From Paenibacillus pabuli (GTDB taxonomy: Bacteria > Bacillota > Bacilli > Paenibacillales > Paenibacillaceae): DNA of 64,000 bases. Below the pieces are notes generated by a model that saw nothing but the letters and a program-made list of their open reading frames with translations, made no database searches and was not told the DNA's origin. Position 1 is the first letter of the stretch. The number at the start of each line of letters is the position of its first letter. Position numbers and translations under genes: made by a program. This document shows, piece after piece, positions 16,640 through 26,496 of the stretch. The stretch covers positions 6,572,001 to 6,636,000 of the forward strand of contig NZ_CP073714.1 in assembly GCF_023101145.1 (NCBI RefSeq). The letters are read 5' to 3'.

Positions 16640-18397
16640 CTAAGCATTAGGAAAAATAATATAAAAACGAACTCCATCCGGTGTATTCTCCACGCCATAA
16701 CTACATCCATGCAAATCGAGAATCTGCTTCGCGATGGCCAGGCCGAGGCCGGTTCCCCCCATTTTGCGATTACGCGAGCGTTCCACCCGATAGAATCTTT
16801 CCCAGATGTACTGGCGCTCTGCTTCCGAAATATGCTCACCCTGATTCTGAATGGAGATTCGAACCTGACCTTCCGGCCTGCTAATCTCAATCATAATATC
16901 GGTCTTAGGAACGGCATGACGTATGGCATTCATCATGATATTATAGATGACTTGCTCCAACTTGCTGCGGTCTCCTTCAACAGTCTGCTCTGTGGTAGAG
17001 ACCAATACGACCTCCAGTTCCTTTTCCTTCAATTGCGGACCAAGACGTCCGGCAATATCTTCAATCATATCTCCAAGAGCCACCGCATCAGTGTTCAGTT
17101 TAATCGCTTGGGATTCCAGCCGTACCAGATCCAGCATCTCTTCGACCATCGTTTCCATTTTGACCGCTTCATCGGCAATGATCTCGATGTAACGCTCACG
17201 TTTCCCCTCACTGACCCCGTCTTTCAACCCTTCGGAGTACCCTTTAATGATGCTGATTGGCGTTTTGAGCTCATGAGATGCATCGGCAAAAAACTCCCGC
17301 TGACGCTGCTCAATCCGCTGCTTCATTTCCATGTCGGTACGCATCTGACTGTTCGCCTGCCTTAATTCTTCCAGAGTCTGACCCAATGTCGTCGACAGCG
17401 CATTGAGACTATTGGACAGACTGCCAATCTCGTCATTGCGGCGGATGGGCGACTTCACTGTGAAATCAAGGGTGGACATCTTTTTGGCAACATGATTCAG
17501 AGCAAGCAACGGTTTGGTGACAATTCGGGACAGAAGCAGTGAAAGGAACACGATCAGCACAAATGCAGCAATACCGAAATACGCATAAAATAGTTGTGTA
17601 GCTTCACTCGCCTCCCTCATCTCCTGCAGGGACGTCAGCGAAAAAATAAGCTGCTGCTGGGGTCCGGGGCTGTGCACCGGGGCAATGGTAAGCACATTTC
17701 GTACTCCACTCCAGTTATCGGTCCATTCCTCATTAATCATTTTTCCATTGGCAAGTCTGAGCTGGTCTTCCGTAGACAGCGGGAAACGGCTATCCAGCGC
17801 CTGCACGAGCAGACCCTGTCTCTGGCTCCAGGTTCCCAGGTTTGGAAGAACAACTTCCTTCAAGGTTCCTGACCATTCTTCTACCGGCTCTGTTAACTCC
17901 TGAAAATCTTCCGTTCCGCTGACCACAGAGCTTTGATCCTTTATCCTGAGCGGATAAACCATAGGATCATTCATGCCACTTGCCGAGCCTGTAACGGTCA
18001 ATTGCTGACCATGTTTCAAGTGTGAAGCAAGCCATCCTGCATTCTCGCTGTTGATAAACAACGACAGAGATATATTCACCTGCTTGCCATCCTCTTGCAG
18101 AAGAACAAGGTGGAATGGGTCATTGACCAGCTTGCCTGTATTCGTCAGGATGACCAGATGCGATTGATTCTGCCGCATGAACTTCCCGGTTTCCTTGGCC
18201 AGCTGCACATCGTTCCAATGTCCAGCGGAATATTGTTGTTCGAACTTCGTCAATTTTTTCTTAATGCTGCTGATTTTCTGATGTTGATAAAAGTCCGGGA
18301 ACCAGATCAATTGGGCAATCACTGTTGTTCCATATAGAAGAAGCAGAAATCCGGCCATGACCAAAAACAGTTTCATCGTTACACCGTTACGTCTCAT
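16640..18397 (-). CDS. Sensor histidine kinase (OmpR-type partner)
   Basis: 585 residues. TM1 about 9-31, large extracellular region 32-268 with no recognised domain, TM2 about 270-290, HAMP 291-343, DHp with H375 in FFADASHELKTP, HATPase with N-box EQVIYNIMMNAIRHA and GTGLGLAIAK. Start overlaps the regulator stop as ATGA, showing coupling. The operon continues into pssA and dedA, so it may sense envelope or lipid state; this is inference. Confidence 0.93.
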   Translation of the reverse strand: MRRNGVTMKLFLVMAGFLLLLYGTTVIAQLIWFPDFYQHQKISSIKKKLTKFEQQYSAGHWNDVQLAKETGKFMRQNQSHLVILTNTGKLVNDPFHLVLLQEDGKQVNISLSLFINSENAGWLASHLKHGQQLTVTGSASGMNDPMVYPLRIKDQSSVVSGTEDFQELTEPVEEWSGTLKEVVLPNLGTWSQRQGLLVQALDSRFPLSTEDQLRLANGKMINEEWTDNWSGVRNVLTIAPVHSPGPQQQLIFSLTSLQEMREASEATQLFYAYFGIAAFVLIVFLSLLLSRIVTKPLLALNHVAKKMSTLDFTVKSPIRRNDEIGSLSNSLNALSTTLGQTLEELRQANSQMRTDMEMKQRIEQRQREFFADASHELKTPISIIKGYSEGLKDGVSEGKRERYIEIIADEAVKMETMVEEMLDLVRLESQAIKLNTDAVALGDMIEDIAGRLGPQLKEKELEVVLVSTTEQTVEGDRSKLEQVIYNIMMNAIRHAVPKTDIMIEISRPEGQVRISIQNQGEHISEAERQYIWERFYRVERSRNRKMGGTGLGLAIAKQILDLHGCSYGVENTPDGVRFYIIFPNA

Positions 18398-19074
18398 GCC
18401 TCGGCCTCAAATCGATAACCGGTACCGATAACGGTCCGGATGCATTTGGCTTCATCCCCAAGCTTGCTGCGAAGCTTTTTGATATGGGTATCCACCACAC
18501 GCGAATCTCCCTCAAAATCATATCCCCATACCCGATTCAGAATCGCATCGCGTGACAGTACAATTCCCTGATTGCGAGTTAGATACAGCAGCAGATCATA
18601 TTCTTTGGGAGCAAGCTCCACTTCGACTCCATCCTTCTCAAGCCGTCGCGCCCAGGGATCAAGTGCTGCTCCTCCAAACCGAATCACGGTCTGCTCCTTG
18701 CTAACAGCACCCTCTACCCGCTTCATTAATGTTTCTGCTCGTGCCACCAGTACACGAGGACTGAATGGCTTCGTCACATAATCATCCACGCCGAGCTGGA
18801 AACCATGAATCTTGTCATCGTCTTCGGATCGGGCAGTCAACATTATAATAGGTACGGTCGATTGGGAACGAATATGCCCACATAGCGTCCATCCATCCAT
18901 TTCCGGCATCAACACATCCAGAATGACCAGATCCACTTCATGCAGAGCCAATAGTTCCAGCGCCTCTACACCATGTTCTGCTTCTATGACATTCCATTGT
19001 TCTTTTATGAAATAATCGGCCACAATCTCACGAATGCGACTTTCGTCTTCAACCAAAAGCACTGTTCTGACCAT
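18394..19074 (-). CDS. OmpR/PhoB family response regulator
   Basis: 226 residues from the ATG at 19074 (AAAGGAG upstream); the longer 23-residue extension lacks support. Receiver with D53 in VILDVLMPEMDG, conserved lysine in DYVTKPFSP, then Trans_reg_C winged helix (LAPKEYDLLLYL, RDAILNRVWGYDFEGDSRVVDTHIKKLR). First gene of a four-gene operon with the kinase, pssA and dedA. Confidence 0.94.
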   Translation of the reverse strand: MVRTVLLVEDESRIREIVADYFIKEQWNVIEAEHGVEALELLALHEVDLVILDVLMPEMDGWTLCGHIRSQSTVPIIMLTARSEDDDKIHGFQLGVDDYVTKPFSPRVLVARAETLMKRVEGAVSKEQTVIRFGGAALDPWARRLEKDGVEVELAPKEYDLLLYLTRNQGIVLSRDAILNRVWGYDFEGDSRVVDTHIKKLRSKLGDEAKCIRTVIGTGYRFEAEA

Positions 19075-19214
19075 GGCCGACTCTCCTTTTAGCATTCTGT
19101 TGTTAACATAACGATTCCGTGTGTCGTCTGTGTGTCCATCCATGTTCTGGAATGAACTCCATCTTATATACGATTAATATATACCAAAAGTTACTAAATT
19201 CCATACGTTTTCGC

Positions 19215-19260
19215 ACAAAAAAGAAGCCGTCCACGAGCAATCAGCTGCTCATTGACGGCT
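19215..19260 (-). terminator. Terminator after pdxK
   Basis: Nested stem AGCCGTC/GACGGCT with inner GAGCA/TGCTC, followed on the minus strand by TTCTTTTTTG. Confidence 0.8.
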
Positions 19261-19316
19261 ACTTCCGGTTAAAACCATGTTTTTCTCCGCAATTACACAC
19301 TGCAATTATGCACCGC

Positions 19317-20129
19317 TTAGCGTTGATTCTCCAAACGGTGTGCCATATGCAACGTTGGGCCAACAAAGCGGTTCAGCGGGAATCCACCAGCAATCGCTTT
19401 GGTCACGAAGGCTTTACCTTCACGAACAGCCTCTTTCACGGTAAGACCGCGCGCCAAACCTGCGGTAATTGCCGCAGATGTAGTGCAGCCTGCACCGTGT
19501 GTATATCCGGAGCCAACAACATCGGCTTCAAACCATTCGTAGTTCGTTCCGTCATAGAGAAGATCCATTGCTTTGCCCGGGTTAATAACGCCTCTGTCCT
19601 TGATCAGGACATGCTTCGCCCCATGATCATGAATGACAGCTGCTGCAGCCTCCATCTGCTCCTTGGAGCGGATCAGTCCGCTTTTCGCGAGCTGCGATGC
19701 TTCAAACAGATTTGGGGTAACCAGATCAGCACCCGGCAACAGGAATTCAATCATTGCTTCTGTATTTTCAGGCTGCAGTACTTCGTCCGTACCTTTGCAG
19801 ACCATTACCGGATCGATAACGATCTGTGGCAGTCCGCTTCGGCGGATGTGCTTCGCAACCAATTCGATGATGTCTACTGAACCCAGCATACCTGTCTTCA
19901 TTGCATCAAAGCCGATGCCATCCAGAACGGTGCGCAGTTGAGCCTCGACTACATTTAATTCCACAGGAAAGACCTGGTGATCCCACGTCTCAGGCTCCAT
20001 CGCCACAACGGTAGTCAGCACAGTCATGCCATACACACCAAGCTCCTGAAAAGTTTTCAAATCTGCTTGAATCCCGGCACCGCCGCTCGTATCCGAACCA
20101 GCGATTGTTAATGTTTTTGGAATCGTCAT
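19317..20129 (-). CDS. pdxK: Pyridoxine/pyridoxal/pyridoxamine kinase (ThiD-like)
   Basis: Phosphorylates B6 vitamers in PLP salvage; the ThiD2-type kinase of Bacilli. 270 residues. Ribokinase-fold motifs: AGSDTSGGAGIQADLKTF at the N-terminus, IDPVMVCKGT, and GSGYTHGAGCTTSAAITAGLA where a cysteine follows the anion-hole glycine as in Bacillus PdxK. The ATG at 20129 has GAAGGAG upstream (12-nt spacing); the ATG at 20150 sits directly against GAAGG and is less likely. A role as HMP-P kinase is possible but no thiamine genes are nearby. Confidence 0.9.
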   Translation of the reverse strand: MTIPKTLTIAGSDTSGGAGIQADLKTFQELGVYGMTVLTTVVAMEPETWDHQVFPVELNVVEAQLRTVLDGIGFDAMKTGMLGSVDIIELVAKHIRRSGLPQIVIDPVMVCKGTDEVLQPENTEAMIEFLLPGADLVTPNLFEASQLAKSGLIRSKEQMEAAAAVIHDHGAKHVLIKDRGVINPGKAMDLLYDGTNYEWFEADVVGSGYTHGAGCTTSAAITAGLARGLTVKEAVREGKAFVTKAIAGGFPLNRFVGPTLHMAHRLENQR

Positions 20130-20233
20130 GGTAGTTGCATTCTCCTTCATCCTTCAGTTGACATTATCCTATCCCTTGTACGAGCGGATGTCAATGGCAT
20201 GTGAAGCCATACGGAGTATGGTTTTCAGAGGAA

Positions 20234-20932
20234 TCAGTTCACATCTTTTGTCTCCAGATGAATCATGGCAAGCGAAGCTATCCACAGTCCAATTGCGCCC
20301 AGGGTCAGCGGAAGCACAATAAGTGTATTGATGGAGAACATTGGCCCGTTGAATCCTGAACATACTACAGAAACAAGCAGAATGGATGATACCAGTGTAG
20401 TCGTGACCGAATGTTTGCGCATCCCAAAGAATAGAGGGATCAGGGCCATGCCCGCAGCGGACAAGGAACTAATAGTGTACTTCAGCAACAGTACCAATGC
20501 TTCACGCATCGTTAATGTGTCGGGAATGAAGTCATAGAAGTGGTTTGCCACAACTAACAATGCCCCCATCAGCACATCGGTAAACAAAATCATTGTGAAC
20601 GTAAAAACAAAGATGATGATCAGTTTGGCTGCAACGATTTTATGGCGCTTGATCGGATAGGTGAACATGACGTTCATCGTTTTATTTCGATACTCACTAA
20701 TAATCAGTTTCCCTATCAGCGCACCACCAAAAATAATGAATACGGCTCTGGCAAACGTATCTACTAACATGAAGGAAACATCGTAATTGGCAAAAGCATA
20801 ATCTTCTGCCCCCTGGTCGGTGATTCCAATCATGATGAGAAACAGGATGAGGACGAGATTGGCAATTCCTACCGTTCTGAAATTTCGGGCAAACCGATGT
20901 TTGCGCAGTTCCAGCTGGATCAGTTTAAGCAA
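20234..20932 (-). CDS. ABC-2 type permease of a peptide-antibiotic exporter
   Basis: About 232 residues, six predicted membrane helices, ABC-2 permease like BcrB/LanE-type immunity proteins. It begins inside the ATPase gene. The TTG at 20932 is chosen because AAAGGAG lies nine bases upstream; the ATG at 20941 abuts that Shine-Dalgarno directly. Works with the preceding ATPase; the upstream two-component system probably controls both. Substrate unknown. Confidence 0.85.
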   Translation of the reverse strand: MLKLIQLELRKHRFARNFRTVGIANLVLILFLIMIGITDQGAEDYAFANYDVSFMLVDTFARAVFIIFGGALIGKLIISEYRNKTMNVMFTYPIKRHKIVAAKLIIIFVFTFTMILFTDVLMGALLVVANHFYDFIPDTLTMREALVLLLKYTISSLSAAGMALIPLFFGMRKHSVTTTLVSSILLVSVVCSGFNGPMFSINTLIVLPLTLGAIGLWIASLAMIHLETKDVN

Positions 20933-21848
20933 CGTCCCCATCTCCTTTCATTAGGTTCATGAAGTGTTCTTCCAATGAATGTGCCCGTTTGAAAATGGAT
21001 TCAATCTCAACGCCATGACCGATCAGCTTGCTTGTCAATTCCGATGGAGCAACGCCTGGATCATAGATGCGTACGGTATGGTCATCGATCATTTTATAAT
21101 TTTTCAACCCCAGCTGATGTTCCATTACATAGGTCGCTTTACGCGAGTCCATCGTTTGCAGCTCAATATACTCGCTGTGGCTCCCGCGAATGCTGTCCAT
21201 GGATATTTCTTCAACCAGACGCCCATTCCGAATGACCCCAACGGTGTCCGCTACCTGTTCAATTTCCCCAAGGATATGGCTGGAGATTAGCAAGGTAATC
21301 CGATATTCGGAACTGAGACGTTTGAACAAATCACGCATCTCCTTGATGCCTACGGGATCGAGTCCGTTGATCGGTTCATCCAGAATAAGCAGTTCCGGTG
21401 TTGTGATAAGCGCACGAGCAATGCCTAGACGCTGTTTCATCCCCAGCGAAAAGTCGCGAACTGGCTTCTTGCCTGTGTCCTTGAGACCTACATTTTCCAT
21501 CATGTTATCAATGATCTTTTTGTTATAGAATCCCATGTATTCACAATGAAGCTCCAGATTTTCCCTGGCGGACAACTTATCGTAGAAGAAAGGATATTCA
21601 ATGATGCTGCCCATTCGTTTCAGCAATTCATAAGAAGTAGGGGTGAGCTTTTCACCGAATAATTCAATCTCTCCTACAGTTGGCTTCACCAAATTGGTGA
21701 GCATCTTCATCATCGTCGTTTTTCCCGCTCCATTCGGACCAAGAAACCCGTAGATCTCCCCTTGCTTGATACTCATATTGACGTTGGACACAACCTCTGC
21801 CCCTGCATACGTCTTGGTCACACCTATCGTCCGCGCAATATAGGTCAT
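20925..21848 (-). CDS. ABC transporter ATP-binding protein (BcrA-like)
   Basis: 307 residues. Walker A GPNGAGKTT near 37-45, signature FSLGMKQRLGIARAL, Walker B LLILDEPINGLDP, H-loop LLISSHILGEIEQ, then a ~90-residue C-terminal extension typical of BcrA/LanF-type exporters for bacitracin or lantibiotics. ATG after AAAGGAG. It follows the kinase by 128 bp, probably the same regulon, and overlaps the permease gene. Confidence 0.92.
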   Translation of the reverse strand: MTYIARTIGVTKTYAGAEVVSNVNMSIKQGEIYGFLGPNGAGKTTMMKMLTNLVKPTVGEIELFGEKLTPTSYELLKRMGSIIEYPFFYDKLSARENLELHCEYMGFYNKKIIDNMMENVGLKDTGKKPVRDFSLGMKQRLGIARALITTPELLILDEPINGLDPVGIKEMRDLFKRLSSEYRITLLISSHILGEIEQVADTVGVIRNGRLVEEISMDSIRGSHSEYIELQTMDSRKATYVMEHQLGLKNYKMIDDHTVRIYDPGVAPSELTSKLIGHGVEIESIFKRAHSLEEHFMNLMKGDGDVA

Positions 21849-21976
21849 ATTCTTATTCTCCTTTACGTTCGTCCCTGACGGGTTCTTATATCTGTATTGT
21901 AAAGAGAAAAGTCTTCTTTTTTATTAATCAAATCTTACAAAAACCTTAAGCTTGACGAGGAAGTCAAACAATGCTT

Positions 21977-22909
21977 CTAACAAGGTTTTAAAGAAACCGA
22001 AAAAACAGTTCGTACAAAAGGTACACTATGCAGCTCAATACTTCCGCCCATCCGCTCCACCAGCCGCTTTGTAATGGTCAGACCCAGACCACTGCCCTGA
22101 TAGAGACGATTGCGGGAATCCTCCAGCGTATACATGCGTTCAAATACACGGCTGTGCTCCTGTTCAGGAATACCCTTGCCCCGATCCCAGATACTGAGTG
22201 TCACTTGTTCACCTAATGAATAGTCGAGTGAAAGACCAAGTACCTTGCCATCCGCTCCATATTTCATAGCATTCGTGATCAGATTATCCAGCACACGGTC
22301 CAGTGCTTCCTCGTTGCCTTTTACGAAGACATCGTTTTCCGGGATGGACAGCTCTACCTGCAGATCCAGATTGGTTAACATTTCATAGAAAGAGATCATC
22401 TTCAAGCGACACAATTCGCTTATATTGACCCTGGTCAGTGCAAGCTCGGTATCCCCGGACTCCAGCTTCGCCAGGTCAAAAAAGGAATGAATCAGACGCA
22501 ATACCTCCTGGGCCTTATCCTGAATTTTGTCTGTCATAATTATACGCTCCTGATCCGTTAGGGAAGTGCTGTGCAGCAGCGTTTCACTATAACCGAGCAC
22601 AACCGTAAGCGGCGTCTTCAGATCATGTGAAATATTGGAGAGCATGTTGCGCATCTCCTTCTCCTGATTGGCATAACCCGCCATGGCCCGATGGGCATGA
22701 TCCAGCAGCTGATTCATGTCCTCAAGCAGTTGGCTGATTTGGGGGTCACTGTCAAAGACGAGCAGACGCTCAAATGTGCTTTTATCTATAATAGCGGCCA
22801 ATTTCTCATGTATGTAGGTGAGATGGGTACTGCGTTTATGTAACCTTACGGTCAACAGAATGACGATAAAAGCTAATATTCCGGTAGAAAAGGCCAAGAT
22901 CAACGTCAT
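21977..22909 (-). CDS. Sensor histidine kinase with a single N-terminal membrane segment
   Basis: 310 residues. One hydrophobic helix (residues 2-23), then directly a coiled region and DHp with H95 in NISHDLKTPLTVVLGY, and HATPase (DNLITNAMKYGADGK, DRGKGIPE, GSGLGLTITKRL). No extracellular sensor domain, so signals must come through the membrane or a partner such as the ABC transporter, as known for intramembrane-sensing BceS-type kinases (which have two helices). Overlaps the regulator gene by ATGA. Confidence 0.92.
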   Translation of the reverse strand: MTLILAFSTGILAFIVILLTVRLHKRSTHLTYIHEKLAAIIDKSTFERLLVFDSDPQISQLLEDMNQLLDHAHRAMAGYANQEKEMRNMLSNISHDLKTPLTVVLGYSETLLHSTSLTDQERIIMTDKIQDKAQEVLRLIHSFFDLAKLESGDTELALTRVNISELCRLKMISFYEMLTNLDLQVELSIPENDVFVKGNEEALDRVLDNLITNAMKYGADGKVLGLSLDYSLGEQVTLSIWDRGKGIPEQEHSRVFERMYTLEDSRNRLYQGSGLGLTITKRLVERMGGSIELHSVPFVRTVFSVSLKPC

Positions 22910-23625
22910 GCGGGGTCCACCTCCAGCTTATAACCGATGCCCCACAATGTTTTGATATATCGTGGATTGGATGGGTCCGATTCCAGCTTCTCGCGCAGAC
23001 GCCGCATATGAACATTGATGATATTTTCGTCTCCATAATAATGATCGTTCCAGACCGAAGCGTAGATTTGAGCCTTGGTAAATACTTTGCCAGGGTGGGT
23101 GACAAACATTTTGAGAATGCCAAATTCCTTGGAGGTAAGCTTTACAGGTATGCCATCACGTTCGACCTCATACGTATCCATATCGACCACAAGTCCGCCA
23201 ATTTGTATCCGCTGTGTCTTCGGAACGGCTGCAATTGCAGGTTGTGCGGTATAGTTGGCACGGCGGATAGCCGCTTTAATACGAGCAGTCAACTCGATCA
23301 GCGAGAATGGTTTGCTTAAGTAATCATCTGCGCCGAATCCAAGTCCAAGGGCTTTGTCCACCTCCCCGTCCTTTGCAGACAGGATAAGCACAGGCACCAG
23401 ACTGGTGGCCCGGATGGTTTGCAGCACTTCCATGCCATTTTTGTGAGGCAGCATCAGATCGAGAATGACCAAGTCATAGCCTGATTGTGATTGACTGAAC
23501 TTACGTTCCGCCTCCAAGCCGTCATAGGCATAAGAGACGTCGTAACCCTCTTTTTCCAAATAAGGACCGACCATTTCACTAATTGAGCGATCATCTTCAA
23601 CAAGCAGCAAGCGATAACTTGACAC
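22906..23625 (-). CDS. OmpR family response regulator
   Basis: 239 residues from a GTG at 23625, six bases after GGAGGG; the long ATG frame upstream has no support. Receiver D56 in DLVILDLMLPHKNG, lysine in DYLSKPFS, Trans_reg_C domain (LTSKEFGILKMFV, INVHMRRLREKL). First gene of the regulator-kinase-ATPase-permease cluster. Confidence 0.93.
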   Translation of the reverse strand: MSSYRLLLVEDDRSISEMVGPYLEKEGYDVSYAYDGLEAERKFSQSQSGYDLVILDLMLPHKNGMEVLQTIRATSLVPVLILSAKDGEVDKALGLGFGADDYLSKPFSLIELTARIKAAIRRANYTAQPAIAAVPKTQRIQIGGLVVDMDTYEVERDGIPVKLTSKEFGILKMFVTHPGKVFTKAQIYASVWNDHYYGDENIINVHMRRLREKLESDPSNPRYIKTLWGIGYKLEVDPA

Positions 23626-23759
23626 AAAATTCCCTCCAGCATGAACGTTTTCCTTTATTACCTCACAGTTTGCATCAATTGGCAATGAAATACGAAAAAC
23701 CCGGCAGGACCGCCACTTCATATTTCAAAGTGAACCTCCTGACAGGTCTCATTAACAAC

Positions 23760-24602
23760 CTATATCGTCTCGCTTCGTATCCAGCACAATCCAATCGTTC
23801 CCGCACCTGCATGAATGCCTACCACAGGGATAAAAGGCATAATTTCCGTCTTCAAGCGGGGAAGCAGATCAGCAATCTGCTGTTTGATTGTTACGGCTTC
23901 TTCCTGATTGTTCGCATGCATGATGCATACATGCTTTACTTTCTCCATATCCACCTTGAGCACATCCAGCATGCGCTGTTTGGCCCGTTTGAACGTACGG
24001 ATTTTCTCATTTACAACCACCTTGCCCTCTTCGAAACGCAAGAGCAGATGAATTTTTAACAATTGACTAAGGATCAGCTGGGTACCCGACACACGACCAC
24101 TGCGGTGTAGATGCTGGAGACTGGCCGGAATGAGGTAAAATGACATGTTATCAATCATCTGCTCGATGTGAACTTTGATTTCGGATGCTGTACAGCCCTG
24201 CTTCTGCCATTCCAGTCCTTGCAAAATCATCTCCCTCAGCGGATAAGCGCCTGCTCTGGAATCAATGGCGGTAACCGTCACGCCTGCGATCTCGGCAGCC
24301 TGCATCGATGTGTGAAGCGTTCCGCTAAGCGCAGTAGAGCAATGAATGGTAATGATCTCATCGTACTGGCCTTTCAATGACTCATACAGTTCAATAAATT
24401 CACCGATGGGCGGCTGTGAACTGGATGCGCATAAAGCGCCATCAAGTTTCTCATAGAACAATTCCGACGAGATGTCCTCCGTCTCCCGGTAACATTTCTC
24501 TCCAAAAACGATGCGTAGAGGTACGATGTAAATATGATTTTGTTCAGCAAACAGAGGATCGAGTGTGCTCGTACTGTCCGTGACCCATGCAATTTTCCTC
24601 AT
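23760..24602 (-). CDS. DegV family fatty-acid-binding protein
   Basis: 280 residues, typical length. N-terminal WVTDSTSTLD, SSSQPPIGEF and STALSGTLHTSMQAA are DegV signatures; these proteins bind a single fatty acid and FakB members hand it to the kinase FakA for incorporation into phospholipid. The middle HLHRSGRVSG and the C-terminal HAGAGTIGLCW also fit. ATG after GAGAAGG. No fakA nearby, so FakB activity is inferred from family. Confidence 0.92.
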   Translation of the reverse strand: MRKIAWVTDSTSTLDPLFAEQNHIYIVPLRIVFGEKCYRETEDISSELFYEKLDGALCASSSQPPIGEFIELYESLKGQYDEIITIHCSTALSGTLHTSMQAAEIAGVTVTAIDSRAGAYPLREMILQGLEWQKQGCTASEIKVHIEQMIDNMSFYLIPASLQHLHRSGRVSGTQLILSQLLKIHLLLRFEEGKVVVNEKIRTFKRAKQRMLDVLKVDMEKVKHVCIMHANNQEEAVTIKQQIADLLPRLKTEIMPFIPVVGIHAGAGTIGLCWIRSETI

Positions 24603-24905
24603 TCCAACCTTCTCTCTTGCCGGATTGTTGAAGCTGTATCCTCAATCGTCAGGCACATGCCCGGCGGATTATTTAAAATTTGAATAGTTCATATTGTAAA
24701 CGTTTGCGTTCTTCTTCCCAATTATAAAGGAATGGACAAACTGCTGTCTTGTGGCGCATTGTTGAACAGCCTCATTTCTTCCGGTATATGCCAAAAAAAT
24801 GTCTTGCCTGTGAAGGAATTTATTGGTATGCTGTTGTCCTTCTCTCTTTTCGCCTTGACTGAAGTGAACGGGACCGCCGTTCAACCAACTTATCGGAGGT
24901 GTCAC
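24603..24905. other. Intergenic region between degV and the ABC-2 operon
   Basis: About 300 bp between divergent genes. The only thing noticed is a weak cre-like sequence, TGTAAACGTTTGCG at 24694-24707 (12 of 14 consensus positions). Open frames through here lack ribosome-binding sites and I reject them. Confidence 0.4.
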
Positions 24906-25682
24906 ATGCTTTATTTCACTCTGGCTTCCAAAGCCTACTCCCGGAACCTGCAATACCGCGGGGCCCACATGGTACATAACATGGCAAGCGCCATGTTCGG
25001 TTACATGTATGCCTGTCTCTGGATCGGCATCGGGACCGACCACTCTCTCGGAGAATACGGGACACAGGGGATGGTCAGTTACATTGCGTTTACGCAATCC
25101 TCTCTCTGGATCTCGGGTTTTCTCACCAATGGACTTGGGATTCCACTCACGGTCAGGACAGGGCAGATCGCGCTTGATCTCATGAGGCCGGTTCATCTGT
25201 TTACCCACCTGATGGCACGTGAATGGGGGCAGATCGCCTACCAGTTCGTGTACAAAAGCATCCCGATTTACCTGCTCTTCTCCATCGTATTTTCTCTGCA
25301 ATGGCCCTCAGAAGCTTCAACCCTGCTATTTGCCGCAATTGGACTTGCCGGCGCATCCTATTTATCCATCTGTATGAATTACATTATTGGCGCCACGGCG
25401 ATGTGGACCACGGAGTCCTCCTGGCTGCATTGGGGCAATCACGCCATGATGAATCTGCTCGCTGGTTTCTTCATCCCGCTGGAATGGCTGCCAGACTGGC
25501 TTGAACGAATAGCCTGGTTATCGCCCTATCCTTTCCTGCTCTATGTTCCGACCCGAATCTATCTCGGTTATGCAAACGGCTCCTTGTTATGGGGAACCTT
25601 GATTTGGTGTGTCCTCATGACGTTCGTCTGTCTGGCAATCACACAGATACTGCGCCGTAAAGTGGAGGTGCAGGGCGGATGA
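24906..25682 (+). CDS. ABC-2 type exporter permease (COG4587-like)
   Basis: 258 residues, six membrane helices. The ATG at 24906 follows GGAGG by six bases; the 58-codon upstream extension is rejected. The arrangement of two ABC-2 permeases and an ATPase with COG4586-type features is a conserved cassette in Firmicutes, annotated as a daunorubicin-like exporter but of unproven substrate. Its stop overlaps the next start (ATGA). Confidence 0.88.
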   Translation: MLYFTLASKAYSRNLQYRGAHMVHNMASAMFGYMYACLWIGIGTDHSLGEYGTQGMVSYIAFTQSSLWISGFLTNGLGIPLTVRTGQIALDLMRPVHLFTHLMAREWGQIAYQFVYKSIPIYLLFSIVFSLQWPSEASTLLFAAIGLAGASYLSICMNYIIGATAMWTTESSWLHWGNHAMMNLLAGFFIPLEWLPDWLERIAWLSPYPFLLYVPTRIYLGYANGSLLWGTLIWCVLMTFVCLAITQILRRKVEVQGG

Positions 25683-26479
25683 AAACAACTTCATGGTTTA
25701 CTTTATATAAAATACTCATTCGAACAAGCATCCGCAGTCGGATGCAATACAAGTTCAACTTCATGATGGCCTCCGTTCTGGCCGCATTGATTCAAATCTC
25801 CGAATTTCTGATGGTTGCCCTGGTACTGCATAAATTCGGAGCGATTAAAGGCTGGTCCCTTCATGAGATTGGTTATCTCTTCGCCATCATGACCTTATCC
25901 AAGACGCTATATCGAACGTTTGGCAATGAAGTGCATCATCTGGAAAAATATCTGGTCGACGGGGAACTCGATCAACTGTTAACCCGTCCGATGCCCGTAT
26001 TGCTGGCCTTACTGCCCCAAAATTTCCGCATCATGGCTGGTGAAGTGCTGCAAGGCGGGTTTATTCTCTGTTGGTCTCTGGCAGGCATTATGCATAGCGG
26101 ACAGATCGGCTGGACGGTCATCCCCTTGTCTCTGCTCGTCATCCTGACCGGAGCCGTTATTCTCTTTTCGATCGGGCTTGCCACGGCAACGCTTGGATTC
26201 TGGACCACACGCATTGAAGAGCTCCAAACCATCACCGAGGATGCGGCGCGTACGGCTGCCCAATATCCGCTGACGTTGTATCCCAAATGGATGTCTGGCA
26301 TTCTGCTGACTGTGATCCCGGTGGGTTTCGTCAACTATGTTCCGTCACTCTATCTGCTTCGGGGCGAATTAGGTGCATGGGTTCTTGTTGCCATTGTCGT
26401 TGTTGCCATCCTGAGTCTGGTCGCAAGCCTGCGGTTCTGGAAATTCGGTATAACCAAATATCAAAGTACAGGTAGCTAA
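25679..26479 (+). CDS. ABC-2 type exporter permease (COG3694-like)
   Basis: 266 residues, about six membrane helices, second permease of the cassette. Starts at ATGA overlap with the first permease and ends 17 bp before the ATPase. Likely forms a heterodimeric channel with its neighbour. Confidence 0.88.
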   Translation: MKTTSWFTLYKILIRTSIRSRMQYKFNFMMASVLAALIQISEFLMVALVLHKFGAIKGWSLHEIGYLFAIMTLSKTLYRTFGNEVHHLEKYLVDGELDQLLTRPMPVLLALLPQNFRIMAGEVLQGGFILCWSLAGIMHSGQIGWTVIPLSLLVILTGAVILFSIGLATATLGFWTTRIEELQTITEDAARTAAQYPLTLYPKWMSGILLTVIPVGFVNYVPSLYLLRGELGAWVLVAIVVVAILSLVASLRFWKFGITKYQSTGS

Positions 26480-26496
26480 GGAGGAAAAATATCGTC

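Noticed and set aside
24732..24905. 58-codon N-terminal extension of the ABC-2 permease
   Set aside because: Lacks a ribosome-binding site; the ATG at 24906 follows GGAGG and starts the membrane protein.
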